Origin: Anderseniella sp.
GTDB lineage: Bacteria > Pseudomonadota > Alphaproteobacteria > Rhizobiales > Aestuariivirgaceae
DNA: 64,000 nucleotides
Reading direction: 5' to 3'
Assembly: GCA_030626025.1 (NCBI GenBank)
Contig: DAOUPT010000005.1
Span: 36,920-100,919, forward strand
Positions 6,985-15,490 of the stretch are shown here, piece after piece. Made by a program: the position numbers and the translations under genes. The stretch's first letter is position 1. Each line of letters opens with the position of its first letter. The notes below the pieces were generated by a model. It was given only the letters and a program-made list of their open reading frames with translations, was not told the DNA's origin and made no database searches.

Positions 6985-8931
6985 ATGAGCGAGTCAATCG
7001 ACATAAAACATACAGTTTTGGCCTTTGAACCGGGCGCAACGCCCGATGATTGGGATCTGGAAGAAAAAATATTTCAGGCTGACCATTCACACAAATGCCC
7101 GACCTATGTGCACAAGACACCTCCTTGTCAGGGTTCGTGCCCGTCAGGTCACGACATTCGCGGCTGGCTGTCCATTGCCCGTGGTATGGACAAACCACCG
7201 GTAGAAGGCATGAGCTGGCAGGAATATGCTTTTCAGCGCATGACTGCTGCCAACCCTTTCCCGGCCACTATGGGCCGTGTTTGCCCGGCTCCATGTGAAG
7301 ATGGCTGTAACCGCAACGAAGTTGATGACTATGTTGGCATTAATGCGGTTGAGCAATATGTTGGCGACTTTGCCAATTCAAACGATCTGAAACTGGCGCC
7401 AGCTGGTGCAGATACCGGTAAATCCATTGCTATTATTGGTGGTGGACCCGCTGGTCTGTCTGCTGCTTATTTCCTGCGTCTTGCAGGACATGGTGTTACT
7501 ATTTTTGAATCAGCCAGCGAGCTTGGCGGCATGATGCGTTATGGTATTCCCGGTTACCGGACACCACGAAGCATGCTTGATACAGAAATCGGACGTGTGG
7601 TTGACATGGGCTGTACGATTAAACTCAACACCAAAGTTGGTGCTGATGTTAAGATCGAAGCGCTTGAAAATGATTTCGATGCGATTTTCTGGGCCATTGG
7701 CGCTCAAAACGGTCGTGGCCTGCCGATTGAAAGCTGGGACGGCACTGAGAATTGTATTAACGGTGTTGAATTCCTTGACGACTTTAACAAAGGCAAGATG
7801 ACTGACACGGTTAAAAACGTGGTGGTGATCGGTGGTGGTGATACCTCCATCGACGTGGCCTCTGTTGCCCGTCGGATTGGTCATATCGACAAAAAAGCTG
7901 AAAAAGAGCATCCCGAAGGTACAGTGATTGACTTTACCGCCCATGATGTTGCCGGTTCACTTGGCCGCCAAGGCATTAAAGCCACGCTGACGTCATTGTT
8001 CCCGATTGAAGACATGACTGCTGCCGAGCATGAGCGTGAAGATGCGTTGCGTGAAGGTATCGACATTCAAGGGTCTGTAATGCCGCTTGAAGTTATCAAG
8101 GGTGATGATGGATTGGCCACTGGCCTTAAGGTTTGCGATTGTACCATGGACGGCATGCGTCCCGTTCCGACTGAAGGCACTGAGCGGATTATCGAAGCTG
8201 ATCTGATTATTTCCGCCATTGGTCAATTCGGTGATTTCACCGGCATTGAAGCCATGGACAATGGCAAAGGCTTTGTTGATACCGATGCCGGTTATTCGGT
8301 TAAAGGCAAAGACAAGCATTTTGCCGGTGGCGATATCATCCGCCCTCACCTGTTGACCACAGCTATCGGCCATGGCCGTATCGCAGCAGACACCATTGGT
8401 CAGTTTCTTGAAGATGGCGAAGTGGCCAAGCGTCCCAAAGTGGATGTGCATCACTTCAATCTGCTCGAAGAACTGCACCAGCGCAGTAAAGACCCGGTGA
8501 CCTATGATCATACACAAACCCGTGGTACTGATAATAGTGACTTTGCGATCCATAATTACGAAGACCGTGGTTCCGCGCAAATCATCCCGCACGATGAATT
8601 GTTTAAAGGTCACTTTAAATATATCGCTCGCGCCCGTCGTGACGAAGTGCATATTGAAGGTGATAATGTTCTGGGTAACTTTGAAGAACGCATCGTTGCG
8701 TTGTCTGAAGAACAAGCCCAGCTTGAAGGCGAACGCTGCATGTCATGCGGCATGTGCTTTGAGTGTGATAATTGTGTGATTTTCTGTCCTCAGGATGCTG
8801 TATTCAAGGTCAAGAAAACCGATGCCACCTTAGGCCGTTATGTTGATACTGACTACACTAAGTGTATCGGTTGTCATATCTGTGCTGATGTATGTCCGAC
8901 CGGCTACATCAAGATGGGTCTTGGTGAGTAA
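6985..8931 (+). CDS. dsrL: DsrL, iron-sulfur flavoprotein NAD(P)H oxidoreductase
   Basis: Cytoplasmic partner of DsrAB, related to the small subunit of glutamate synthase (648 aa). In sulfur oxidisers it is thought to pass electrons from DsrAB to NAD(P)+. The N-terminal cysteine region (CQGSCPSGHDIRGW and CPAPCEDGCNR, about residues 50-110) precedes a first dinucleotide fold (AIIGGGPAGLSAA, about residue 148) and a second (VVVIGGGDTSIDVAS, about residue 275). Two C-terminal ferredoxin motifs follow (CMSCGMCFECDNC and CIGCHICADVCPTGY). It starts 12 bp after dsrK with AAGGAG upstream. The linkage to dsrEFH supports an oxidative role. Confidence 0.95.
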   Translation: MSESIDIKHTVLAFEPGATPDDWDLEEKIFQADHSHKCPTYVHKTPPCQGSCPSGHDIRGWLSIARGMDKPPVEGMSWQEYAFQRMTAANPFPATMGRVCPAPCEDGCNRNEVDDYVGINAVEQYVGDFANSNDLKLAPAGADTGKSIAIIGGGPAGLSAAYFLRLAGHGVTIFESASELGGMMRYGIPGYRTPRSMLDTEIGRVVDMGCTIKLNTKVGADVKIEALENDFDAIFWAIGAQNGRGLPIESWDGTENCINGVEFLDDFNKGKMTDTVKNVVVIGGGDTSIDVASVARRIGHIDKKAEKEHPEGTVIDFTAHDVAGSLGRQGIKATLTSLFPIEDMTAAEHEREDALREGIDIQGSVMPLEVIKGDDGLATGLKVCDCTMDGMRPVPTEGTERIIEADLIISAIGQFGDFTGIEAMDNGKGFVDTDAGYSVKGKDKHFAGGDIIRPHLLTTAIGHGRIAADTIGQFLEDGEVAKRPKVDVHHFNLLEELHQRSKDPVTYDHTQTRGTDNSDFAIHNYEDRGSAQIIPHDELFKGHFKYIARARRDEVHIEGDNVLGNFEERIVALSEEQAQLEGERCMSCGMCFECDNCVIFCPQDAVFKVKKTDATLGRYVDTDYTKCIGCHICADVCPTGYIKMGLGE

Positions 8932-8964
8932 TCCGGGCAAGTAGGCATAGGGAGTAAGCAAACG

Positions 8965-9513
8965 ATGTTTGCAATTATGAAACGGGTTTTATCAGTTGTG
9001 TTGTTTGCCAGCGTTTTTAGCCTTGCAAATGCCGCTGGCGCGCAGGAAAAAAATACTCCTGCTCACCCACGCGTATCGGGCCCGCAATTTACGCTGCCTG
9101 AAAGCACCGATAAATGCGTTCATGACTCTGATTATGCCAAAACCGGCAAATGTGTACGCGACACAGAATTTATGCGCCGCAACCACATGAATTTGTTGAA
9201 GCACAAGCGCGACATCACAATGTATAAGGGCATTCGTTCCAAGCACAACAGCCTGCAAAATTGTATCAACTGTCACGTTACCAAAGACGATGCGGGCAAA
9301 GCCATCAAGGTTTCCAACTCAAAACATTTCTGCGCATCATGCCATGAGTATGTTGCGGTGAAACTGGATTGTTTTGAATGTCACCGCTCGACACCCGATA
9401 CGCCTGCCTCAACGGCCAGCATTCCAAAAATCCCTGCCCATGCCAACCTGCTGGCAAGTAATTCCAGCGAAGTAAAAGCAATGGGCACTTTTCTTAAAGG
9501 TGTTGCACAATGA
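8965..9513 (+). CDS. dsrJ: DsrJ, periplasmic triheme cytochrome c
   Basis: Triheme cytochrome subunit of DsrMKJOP (182 aa). An N-terminal signal sequence (RVLSVVLFASVFSLANAAGA) leads to the periplasm. Three CxxCH heme sites are present: CINCH at residues 100-104, CASCH at 123-127 and CFECH at 136-140. Extra cysteines at 51 and 63 are candidates for the unusual His/Cys heme ligation known for this family. An alternative in-frame ATG four codons downstream is possible. The end overlaps dsrO by 4 bp (ATGA), indicating translational coupling. Confidence 0.94.
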   Translation: MFAIMKRVLSVVLFASVFSLANAAGAQEKNTPAHPRVSGPQFTLPESTDKCVHDSDYAKTGKCVRDTEFMRRNHMNLLKHKRDITMYKGIRSKHNSLQNCINCHVTKDDAGKAIKVSNSKHFCASCHEYVAVKLDCFECHRSTPDTPASTASIPKIPAHANLLASNSSEVKAMGTFLKGVAQ

Positions 9514-10277
9514 GCGATGTTTCACTGAAAGAAGCTTATATCGATAAAACCCGCCGCGACTTTTTGAAAAAAGCCGGGGCTGGCGTGACAACTTTGGCAT
9601 TGGCCTCAGGTGTTACACTGATGGCGTATCCTGAACCTGCATTGGCGCGCAAGCAGGAAGAAATGGTTGATCCTTCCCAACGTTGGGGCCTGTTGATTGA
9701 CGTTAACAAGTGCACCGAGGATTGCGATGCGTGTGTCACTGCCTGTTCTGTAGAGAACGGCTGGAAGCTTGATGGCAATCCGGCGGTGGACGCCCAGTGG
9801 ATTCGCAAACTGAAAATCAAAAACCCGCGTAGCGGGCATGAACAGACGTTTCCGGTGATGTGCCAGCACTGTGCCAAGCCACCCTGTGTGGATGTTTGTC
9901 CCACAGGAGCTTCGTTCAAGCGGGCAGATGGTATTGTGCTGGTTGACAAGCATATCTGCATCGGCTGCCGCTATTGCATGATGGCTTGTCCTTACAAAGC
10001 CCGTTCCTTTGTTCACGAGCCTTTGGAAGAGCAAAAATCACATGCGCCGCGGGGCAAGGGTACGGTTGAAAGCTGTACGCTTTGTGTGCACCGAGTTGAT
10101 CGTGGTGATAAACCAGCTTGCGTTGAAAAATGTGCCAGTGATGGACATGGCGCATTGATCTTTGGTGATCTCAACGATGACAACAGTGAAATTTCAAAAC
10201 GCATTGCAACCTATGCAACCAAACAAATTCGCGCAGATCTCGGTCTTGATACCGGTGTGCGCTATCAGAACCTTTAA
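9510..10277 (+). CDS. dsrO: DsrO, Tat-exported ferredoxin-like subunit
   Basis: Periplasmic multi-[4Fe-4S] subunit of DsrMKJOP (255 aa), similar to NrfC. A twin-arginine signal (TRRDFLKK, residues 14-21, followed by a hydrophobic stretch) shows export in folded form. Four cysteine groups are visible: CTEDCDACVTAC, CQHCAKPPCVDVCP, CIGCRYCMMACP and CTLCVHR...CVEKC. They would hold up to four clusters. It overlaps dsrJ by 4 bp and is followed 11 bp later by dsrP. Confidence 0.95.
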   Translation: MSDVSLKEAYIDKTRRDFLKKAGAGVTTLALASGVTLMAYPEPALARKQEEMVDPSQRWGLLIDVNKCTEDCDACVTACSVENGWKLDGNPAVDAQWIRKLKIKNPRSGHEQTFPVMCQHCAKPPCVDVCPTGASFKRADGIVLVDKHICIGCRYCMMACPYKARSFVHEPLEEQKSHAPRGKGTVESCTLCVHRVDRGDKPACVEKCASDGHGALIFGDLNDDNSEISKRIATYATKQIRADLGLDTGVRYQNL

Positions 10278-10288
10278 GAGGCAGGCAC

Positions 10289-11509
10289 ATGGCCAAACAA
10301 CGCATCACCTATTCGCAAATCGGTACAGGCACCGGGTTTTATAGCGTTCTGGCTCTGCTTGGCGCCTTTATCGCGGCAGGCGCTGCGGCCTTTTTATATG
10401 TCGAGCATCACGGTCATATCGTTACCGGCATGACCAACCAGATTGTCTGGGGTATACCACATGTGTTTGCGATTTTCCTGATTGTAGCGGCCTCGGGCGC
10501 GCTTAATGTGGCCTCCATTGGCTCGGTGTTCAACAAAACCGCTTACAAGCCACTATCACGCATGTCAGGCGTTCTGGCGATGGCTCTGCTGGCTGGTGGA
10601 TTGGCGGTTCTGCTGCTTGATCTTGGTCGTCCGGACCGGATGATCGTTGCCATCACAACTTACAATTTCAAATCGATTTTTGCCTGGAACATCATTTTGT
10701 ATTCCGGTTTTATGGCCATTGTCGGGGCTTACCTCTATGTGCAGATGGCTAAAGGTCTGGATAAATACAAAAAACCGATGGGTATAGCTGCCTTTATCTG
10801 GCGTCTGGCGCTGACAACTGGTACCGGCTCAATTTTTGGCTGGCTGGTGGCCCGTCAGGGTTATGATGCTGCGATCATGGCTCCCCTGTTTATTGCCATG
10901 TCCCTGTCCTTTGGCATGGCCTGTTTTATTCTGGTGGTTAAATACACCGGCAAAGCAACAGAGCGTCCGCTGGGCACTCAAATGACCTGGCGCATGGGGC
11001 GTCTTATGGGTGTTATGGCCGCTGCGGTTTTGTACTTCACCACGGTTCGCCATCTTGGCAATCTTTATGCGGCTGAGCATGCTGATGTTGAGCAATTCAT
11101 TTTGTTTGGCGGTAATGTCTACAGCAAGCTGTTCTGGATCGGGCAAGTTCTGATTGGTGGCATCGTACCGCTGGCGCTGGTATTTACACCGCATCGCGGC
11201 GAGAGTTCATCACGGGTAACACTGGCAGCCCTGCTGATTATCCTCGGCGGTTTTGCCCAGCTTTATGTGATTATTGTTGGTGGTCAGGCGTTCCCGCTGA
11301 TCATGTTCCCCGGCATGGAGGTTTCCAGCTCCTTCCAGGACGGTGTTGTTGGCACCTATGTTCCAAGCCTGCCTGAGTTTGCTCTTGGTCTTGGCGGTGT
11401 TGCCATCGCGATGTTAATTACCGTGTTTGCAACGATGACATTCAAACTGCTGCCCAAAGATATTTCTGACGCAGCCCTTGACCCACATCTGGCTGCAAAG
11501 GCAAAGTAA
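10289..11509 (+). CDS. dsrP: DsrP, NrfD-type membrane subunit
   Basis: Polytopic quinone-interacting subunit of DsrMKJOP (406 aa, NrfD/PsrC family) with about ten hydrophobic segments spread over the whole length. Examples are VLALLGAFIAAGAAAFLY near the N-terminus and LGLGGVAIAMLITVFATMTF near the C-terminus. It would link periplasmic DsrJO to the quinone pool. It starts 11 bp after dsrO with AAGAGGCAGG upstream. A structured repeat begins 9 bp after its stop codon. Confidence 0.94.
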   Translation: MAKQRITYSQIGTGTGFYSVLALLGAFIAAGAAAFLYVEHHGHIVTGMTNQIVWGIPHVFAIFLIVAASGALNVASIGSVFNKTAYKPLSRMSGVLAMALLAGGLAVLLLDLGRPDRMIVAITTYNFKSIFAWNIILYSGFMAIVGAYLYVQMAKGLDKYKKPMGIAAFIWRLALTTGTGSIFGWLVARQGYDAAIMAPLFIAMSLSFGMACFILVVKYTGKATERPLGTQMTWRMGRLMGVMAAAVLYFTTVRHLGNLYAAEHADVEQFILFGGNVYSKLFWIGQVLIGGIVPLALVFTPHRGESSSRVTLAALLIILGGFAQLYVIIVGGQAFPLIMFPGMEVSSSFQDGVVGTYVPSLPEFALGLGGVAIAMLITVFATMTFKLLPKDISDAALDPHLAAKAK

Positions 11510-11518
11510 GTTTTATTT

Positions 11519-11646
11519 CGCTCACGCAAATTGCGCAAAGCGCAATGCTCCATCATGCTGGAAGCATGTCTTCGACATGACGGGGCGACGCAGTGGCGTC
11601 GGGCTGCAGTCGCAGCCTGCCGTTTCAGTTAAAATGTGAAACGGGT
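11519..11646 (+). repeat. Multi-hairpin intergenic repeat element, copy A
   Basis: Related to the element at 56257-56387. Both contain the identical core CATGCTGGAAGCATG plus TCTTCGACATGACG. Stems seen here are ATTGCGC/GCGCAAT (11530-11546), CATGC/GCATG (11554-11568), CATGTC/GACATG (11565-11579, exclusive with the previous stem), CGACGC/GCGTCG (11586-11601), GGCTGC/GCAGCC (11602-11617) and CCGTTTCA/TGAAACGG (11620-11644). It lies between dsrP and the next gene of the same orientation, so it would be transcribed. No transposase is nearby. Confidence 0.75.
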
Positions 11647-11675
11647 TCGTTTCCTCAAACTTTTGGTGGCTTTTT

Positions 11676-12680
11676 ATGCAAGAACAACATCCGTTTTCCA
11701 AATTCATTGCCATTCTGGCGCGTGGCAAGACCAAACAGCGCCATCTGACGCTGGATGAAGCTGAAGAAGCCATGGCGATGCTGGTGGCTGGCAAAACAGA
11801 GCCTGAACAAATGGGCGCGTTTTTGATGCTACAACGGTTGATGGAAGAAACCTCGGAAGAAATTGCCGGTTTCACCCTTGGCTCACGTCAGGCAATGCAA
11901 TTTCCCGCTGATATGCCTGGCGTGGATGTCGATTGGTCATCATATGCCGGCAAAAAGCGTCAGTTACCGTGGTTTATCCTGTCGGCACTGGTATTGGCTC
12001 GCAATGGCCATAAAGTTTTCATGCATGGTACTGAGGGCCATACGCCGGGCCGGGTTTATACCCGCGAATGTCTCGGCGCACTGGGTATTCCTGTTGCTGA
12101 CAGCTATGAAGCGGCTGCTAGTCATATCCGCACCAGCAATTTTGCCTATATGCCGCTTGAGGTGATTAGCCAGCGTTTGCGCGAAATGATCAATTTACGG
12201 CCAATATTAGGCTTACGCTCACCGGTTCACTCGTTCACCCGCATGCTTAATCCGTTCAAGGCTCCGGTGATGCTCAACGGCATCTTCCATCGCGGCTTTA
12301 TGGATATTCACGCTGGTGCGGCTGTTTTGCTCGAGCAACCTCATATGTGTGTGTTTCGCGGTGAAGGCGGTGAGCCTGAGCGGCGTCCGGGTAAAACCTG
12401 TGAGGTGTGGAGCGTCCATGACGGTAAAATCAGCGAAGAACGCTGGCCTGCTATTCTTAACGACCCGCGCCAATCGCCCGATGAAGACATGAATATCGAT
12501 GATCTGGCCGCCATCTGGCATGGCACCCAGGAAAATGAATACGCCGAAGCAGCTGTTTGCGGCACTTTGGCCATCGCCCTGCGGACCATGCAGTTGGCCG
12601 ACAGCATTGAGCAGGCCGAAGCCATGTCACGCGAGATGTGGAACGGGCGGGACAAAGCAACCGTTCCGGCAGCAGCGTAG
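11676..12680 (+). CDS. TrpD2/YbiB-like phosphoribosyltransferase-fold protein
   Basis: A 334-aa protein with the anthranilate-phosphoribosyltransferase-like architecture. It has an N-terminal helical domain (LTLDEAEEAMAMLVAGKTEP, residues 28-47) and then an alpha/beta domain. The family's usual PRPP-binding glycine loop is not evident. That suggests the TrpD2/YbiB group, members of which bind nucleic acid, rather than a tryptophan enzyme. It has the same orientation as dsrP and ends 5 bp before dsrN, so it is probably part of the dsr transcript. Its role in sulfur oxidation is unknown. Start ATG is preceded by a weak ribosome-binding site. Confidence 0.75.
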   Translation: MQEQHPFSKFIAILARGKTKQRHLTLDEAEEAMAMLVAGKTEPEQMGAFLMLQRLMEETSEEIAGFTLGSRQAMQFPADMPGVDVDWSSYAGKKRQLPWFILSALVLARNGHKVFMHGTEGHTPGRVYTRECLGALGIPVADSYEAAASHIRTSNFAYMPLEVISQRLREMINLRPILGLRSPVHSFTRMLNPFKAPVMLNGIFHRGFMDIHAGAAVLLEQPHMCVFRGEGGEPERRPGKTCEVWSVHDGKISEERWPAILNDPRQSPDEDMNIDDLAAIWHGTQENEYAEAAVCGTLAIALRTMQLADSIEQAEAMSREMWNGRDKATVPAAA

Positions 12681-12685
12681 TCACG

Positions 12686-14059
12686 ATGGCAAAGGCCATC
12701 CCCCACATCCTGATTGCCGCTGCGCGCAAATCATCGGGCAAGACATCGTTTTCCCTTGGTCTTGCCCGCGCCCTCACCCGTCGCGGCATGAACGTGCAGA
12801 CCTTTAAAAAAGGGCCTGATTATATCGACCCGTTGTGGATGGAACAGGCCTCGGGACGGCCCTGCTATAATCTTGATTTCAACACCATGAGCGGTGATGA
12901 AATTCTCACCACTTTCCGGCAGAACCTGACCGGCGCCGATATCGCCATTATTGAAACCAACAAGGGTTTGTTTGACGGGCTGGATGTGGAAGGCAAAGAC
13001 TCCAATGCGGCGCTGGCCAAGCTGCTTGGCAGTCCGGTTATTCTGGTGCTCGATACGGTTGGAATGACCCGTGGCATCGCCCCGCTGCTGCACGGCTACC
13101 AGACCTTTGACGATGAGATCAATATCGCTGGCGTGGTGCTTAATAAAACCGGCGGGCCGCGCCATGAGGGCAAGCTGATTGCCGCGATCGATCACTATAA
13201 CAAATTGACAGTGCTCGGTGCCCTGCCCCGCGATGACGCGCTGGTGGTTGACGAACGGCATCTGGGCCTGACCACACCGGGCGAAGTTTCGACCACCGCG
13301 CCGGTGATCGATGCGCTGGCCGATGCGGTTGAACAGCAGGTTGATCTTGACGGGGTGATTGCCATTGCCCAAAGCGCTGCAATTGAACCGCTGGCAAAAT
13401 CGGTGACAGATTTTAACAGTGGTGATGTGACCATCGGCATCCCGCGCGATACTGCTTTCGGGTTCTATTACCCCGATGATCTGGAAACGCTGTCCAATGC
13501 CGGGGCGAAGCTAAAGTTCTTTAATGCCCTTGAAGATCAGCAATTACCTGATGTGGATGGTCTTTTTATCGGCGGCGGGTTTCCGGAAACTAACATGGAA
13601 AGGTTGAGTCAAAACAGTGCGCTACGCGAGCAGATTAAGAGTTTGATTCAAGCTGGCCTGCCAACTTATGCCGAATGTGGCGGGTTAATGTATTTATGCG
13701 AGAAAATTATCTGGGGTGATCGCTCTTGTGACATGGTTGGGGTCATTCCGGCAAATGCTGTGATGAACCAGCGCCCGCAAGGTCGCGGCTTTGCCCGGTT
13801 AAAAGCGACGGCAGATGCGCCCTGGACCAGTGGAGAATTTGCCGTCCACGAATTTCATTACGCCAGCCTTGAAGGCCTGTCCGATGATTTAACCTACGCC
13901 TATGAAGTCACCCGTGGCCATGGCATTGACGGTAAGCGTGACGGTATTGTGATGAAAAATATGCTGGCAAATTTTTGCCATTTGCGCCACACTGATGCAA
14001 ACCGGTGGGCCGAGAACTTCATAGCCTTTGTTCGCCGTATAAAAAATGACATGACATAA
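12686..14059 (+). CDS. dsrN: DsrN, siroheme amidase (cobyrinate a,c-diamide synthase family)
   Basis: A 457-aa CobB/CbiA-type glutamine amidotransferase. In sulfur oxidisers DsrN is thought to amidate siroheme to the form bound by DsrAB. The N-terminal ATPase domain has a P-loop-like segment (AARKSSGKTSFSLG, about residues 10-23). The C-terminal class I GATase-like domain has GGGFPETN and the nucleophile region YAECGGLMYL near residues 330-340. The start is set at ATG 12686, 5 bp after the upstream stop, rather than an earlier in-frame ATG inside that gene. A general corrinoid role (CbiA/CobB) cannot be excluded, but no other cobalamin gene is seen here. Confidence 0.87.
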   Translation: MAKAIPHILIAAARKSSGKTSFSLGLARALTRRGMNVQTFKKGPDYIDPLWMEQASGRPCYNLDFNTMSGDEILTTFRQNLTGADIAIIETNKGLFDGLDVEGKDSNAALAKLLGSPVILVLDTVGMTRGIAPLLHGYQTFDDEINIAGVVLNKTGGPRHEGKLIAAIDHYNKLTVLGALPRDDALVVDERHLGLTTPGEVSTTAPVIDALADAVEQQVDLDGVIAIAQSAAIEPLAKSVTDFNSGDVTIGIPRDTAFGFYYPDDLETLSNAGAKLKFFNALEDQQLPDVDGLFIGGGFPETNMERLSQNSALREQIKSLIQAGLPTYAECGGLMYLCEKIIWGDRSCDMVGVIPANAVMNQRPQGRGFARLKATADAPWTSGEFAVHEFHYASLEGLSDDLTYAYEVTRGHGIDGKRDGIVMKNMLANFCHLRHTDANRWAENFIAFVRRIKNDMT

Positions 14060-14079
14060 AACGGCAAAGAGTAACTCAA

Positions 14080-14727
14080 GTGATCGAAGAAAAATTCTCG
14101 CCCTACGGCTTTAAAGCCCTAGGTGTATTTACCATTGAAGCAGAAGACAAGGTGCCAGTTGAAGGCGGCGTGAGCGCTGTATTGATTGGCAATTATGGCG
14201 GCGAAATGTTCGACCGCTATGCGGCTGAACGTGACCCCTTGACCCAGACTATGGACGAATGGACGGAGCAGGTCATAGAGCCTATTGCAGCTAAATTAAA
14301 CGCCACTGCACTCTACCCGTTTTCCAGGCCCGCATTGCCGTTTCAAAAATGGGCCAGACGGGCCAAAGCCGGGCGCCAGTCGCCGCTTGGTTTAAACATA
14401 CATCCGGTCTATGGCATGTGGCACGGCTACCGGGCTTTTCTGATCTTTGACCGCGCGGTCGAGTTGGACATTCCACCGGGTGATGAGCACCCCTGTTTTG
14501 GCTGTGAAGATACCCCATGCCTGACCGCCTGCCCGGTTGAGGCTTTTGACGGGGTTCAGTACGATGTTGAAAAATGTGGCGCTTACCTGATGAAGGTTTC
14601 TTCGATGGATTGCCACAACAAAGGCTGCGGCTCACGGCTGGCTTGTCCGGTTGGAACCGATTACAAATATACCGCCAAACAGATGCAGTTCCACATGACG
14701 GCGTTTTCTAATTCTGTTTGGAAGTGA
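14080..14727 (+). CDS. QueG-like iron-sulfur protein linked to dsr locus
   Basis: A 215-aa protein with a GTG start. The C-terminal half has ferredoxin-type cysteines (CFGCEDTPCLTACP near residues 144-157) and a second cysteine group (KCGAY...DCHNKGCGSRLACPVG). The segment before them (LGLNIHPVYGMWHGYRAFLIF) resembles the core preceding the clusters in epoxyqueuosine reductase (QueG), a corrinoid-dependent enzyme. The protein is much shorter than QueG (about 350-380 aa). It lies 20 bp after dsrN in the same orientation and is probably the last gene of the dsr operon. The function is unknown: a redox protein, possibly using a tetrapyrrole. Confidence 0.6.
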   Translation: MIEEKFSPYGFKALGVFTIEAEDKVPVEGGVSAVLIGNYGGEMFDRYAAERDPLTQTMDEWTEQVIEPIAAKLNATALYPFSRPALPFQKWARRAKAGRQSPLGLNIHPVYGMWHGYRAFLIFDRAVELDIPPGDEHPCFGCEDTPCLTACPVEAFDGVQYDVEKCGAYLMKVSSMDCHNKGCGSRLACPVGTDYKYTAKQMQFHMTAFSNSVWK

Positions 14728-14753
14728 TGGCAGTGCCTGATTTTAGCCTGTGG

Positions 14754-15413
14754 TTAATCTAACAAAACCTCCGCCATCTCACGATAATGCCCGAGCACAT
14801 AATCTGCGCCCAACTCTTCAATCGGCTCATCGCTGTAGCCGAAGGTGAAGGCGATGACCGGAACCTTGGCAGCCTTTGCCGTCAGAATATCGATTTTTGA
14901 ATCACCAACCATAATCGAATTGTGAATGTCGCCACCAATCCGTTTCACCGTTTCGCGATAGGGTGCCGGGTCGGGTTTGGCGATACCGATTGTATCGGGG
15001 CCGATGATAGCGGCGAAGTACTTTAGCATATCCAGTTCGGACAACAATTTTACCGCAAAAGTTTCCATTTTATTGGTGCAGACGCCGAGTTTCATGCCTC
15101 TTGCCTGACATTGTTCAAGCAAATCGATGCAGCCGTCGAAGGGTTTGCTGTCTATGGCGATATTGGCGATGTAGTAGTCGATAAAGCACATGAACATCAG
15201 ATCCAGTTGCTTTTCATCAAGCGGGTCACCGGTGATGTCAAAGCCACGTTTGATCATCTGTTTGGCACCGAAGCTGACGGTGTCGAGCATATCATCGAGA
15301 ACCATCGGCTTGCGGTCATTTTGCGTAAGTACATAGTTGGTGGCACGCAGCAGATCAGGCGCTGTGTGCACCAACGTACCGTCGAGATCGAAAATTACTG
15401 TATCTATAGTCAT
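14754..15413 (-). CDS. gph: Phosphoglycolate phosphatase (HAD family)
   Basis: A 219-aa HAD hydrolase. Motif I DLDGTL at residues 9-14 holds the nucleophilic aspartate, GIAKPDPAPY carries the lysine of motif III, and MVGDSKID gives the acidic motif IV. A helical cap lies after motif I. Gph removes 2-phosphoglycolate formed by DNA repair or RuBisCO oxygenation. A related HAD phosphatase cannot be excluded. It converges with the dsr locus, with 26 bp between stop codons. Confidence 0.8.
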   Translation of the reverse strand: MTIDTVIFDLDGTLVHTAPDLLRATNYVLTQNDRKPMVLDDMLDTVSFGAKQMIKRGFDITGDPLDEKQLDLMFMCFIDYYIANIAIDSKPFDGCIDLLEQCQARGMKLGVCTNKMETFAVKLLSELDMLKYFAAIIGPDTIGIAKPDPAPYRETVKRIGGDIHNSIMVGDSKIDILTAKAAKVPVIAFTFGYSDEPIEELGADYVLGHYREMAEVLLD

Positions 15414-15490
15414 TTTTTCATTGCTACCCCACCGAGGTTAAATTTATAAGGGCTGAATGACAATTTTTCCCTCACGCATGGAGTTCTATC

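Noticed and set aside
7993..8715. 240-aa open frame antisense to dsrL
   Set aside because: A shadow of the dsrL coding frame; no domain and no ribosome-binding site.
11519..11646. Copy A as an ordinary rho-independent terminator after dsrP
   Set aside because: Several tandem stems but no T-run, and a related copy occurs elsewhere in a different context.
12731..13372. 213-aa open frame antisense to dsrN
   Set aside because: A shadow of the dsrN frame with low-complexity, Arg/His-rich sequence.
12686..14059. Start of a cobalamin biosynthesis operon
   Set aside because: No other corrin-pathway gene is present and the gene sits at the position dsrN occupies in known dsr loci.
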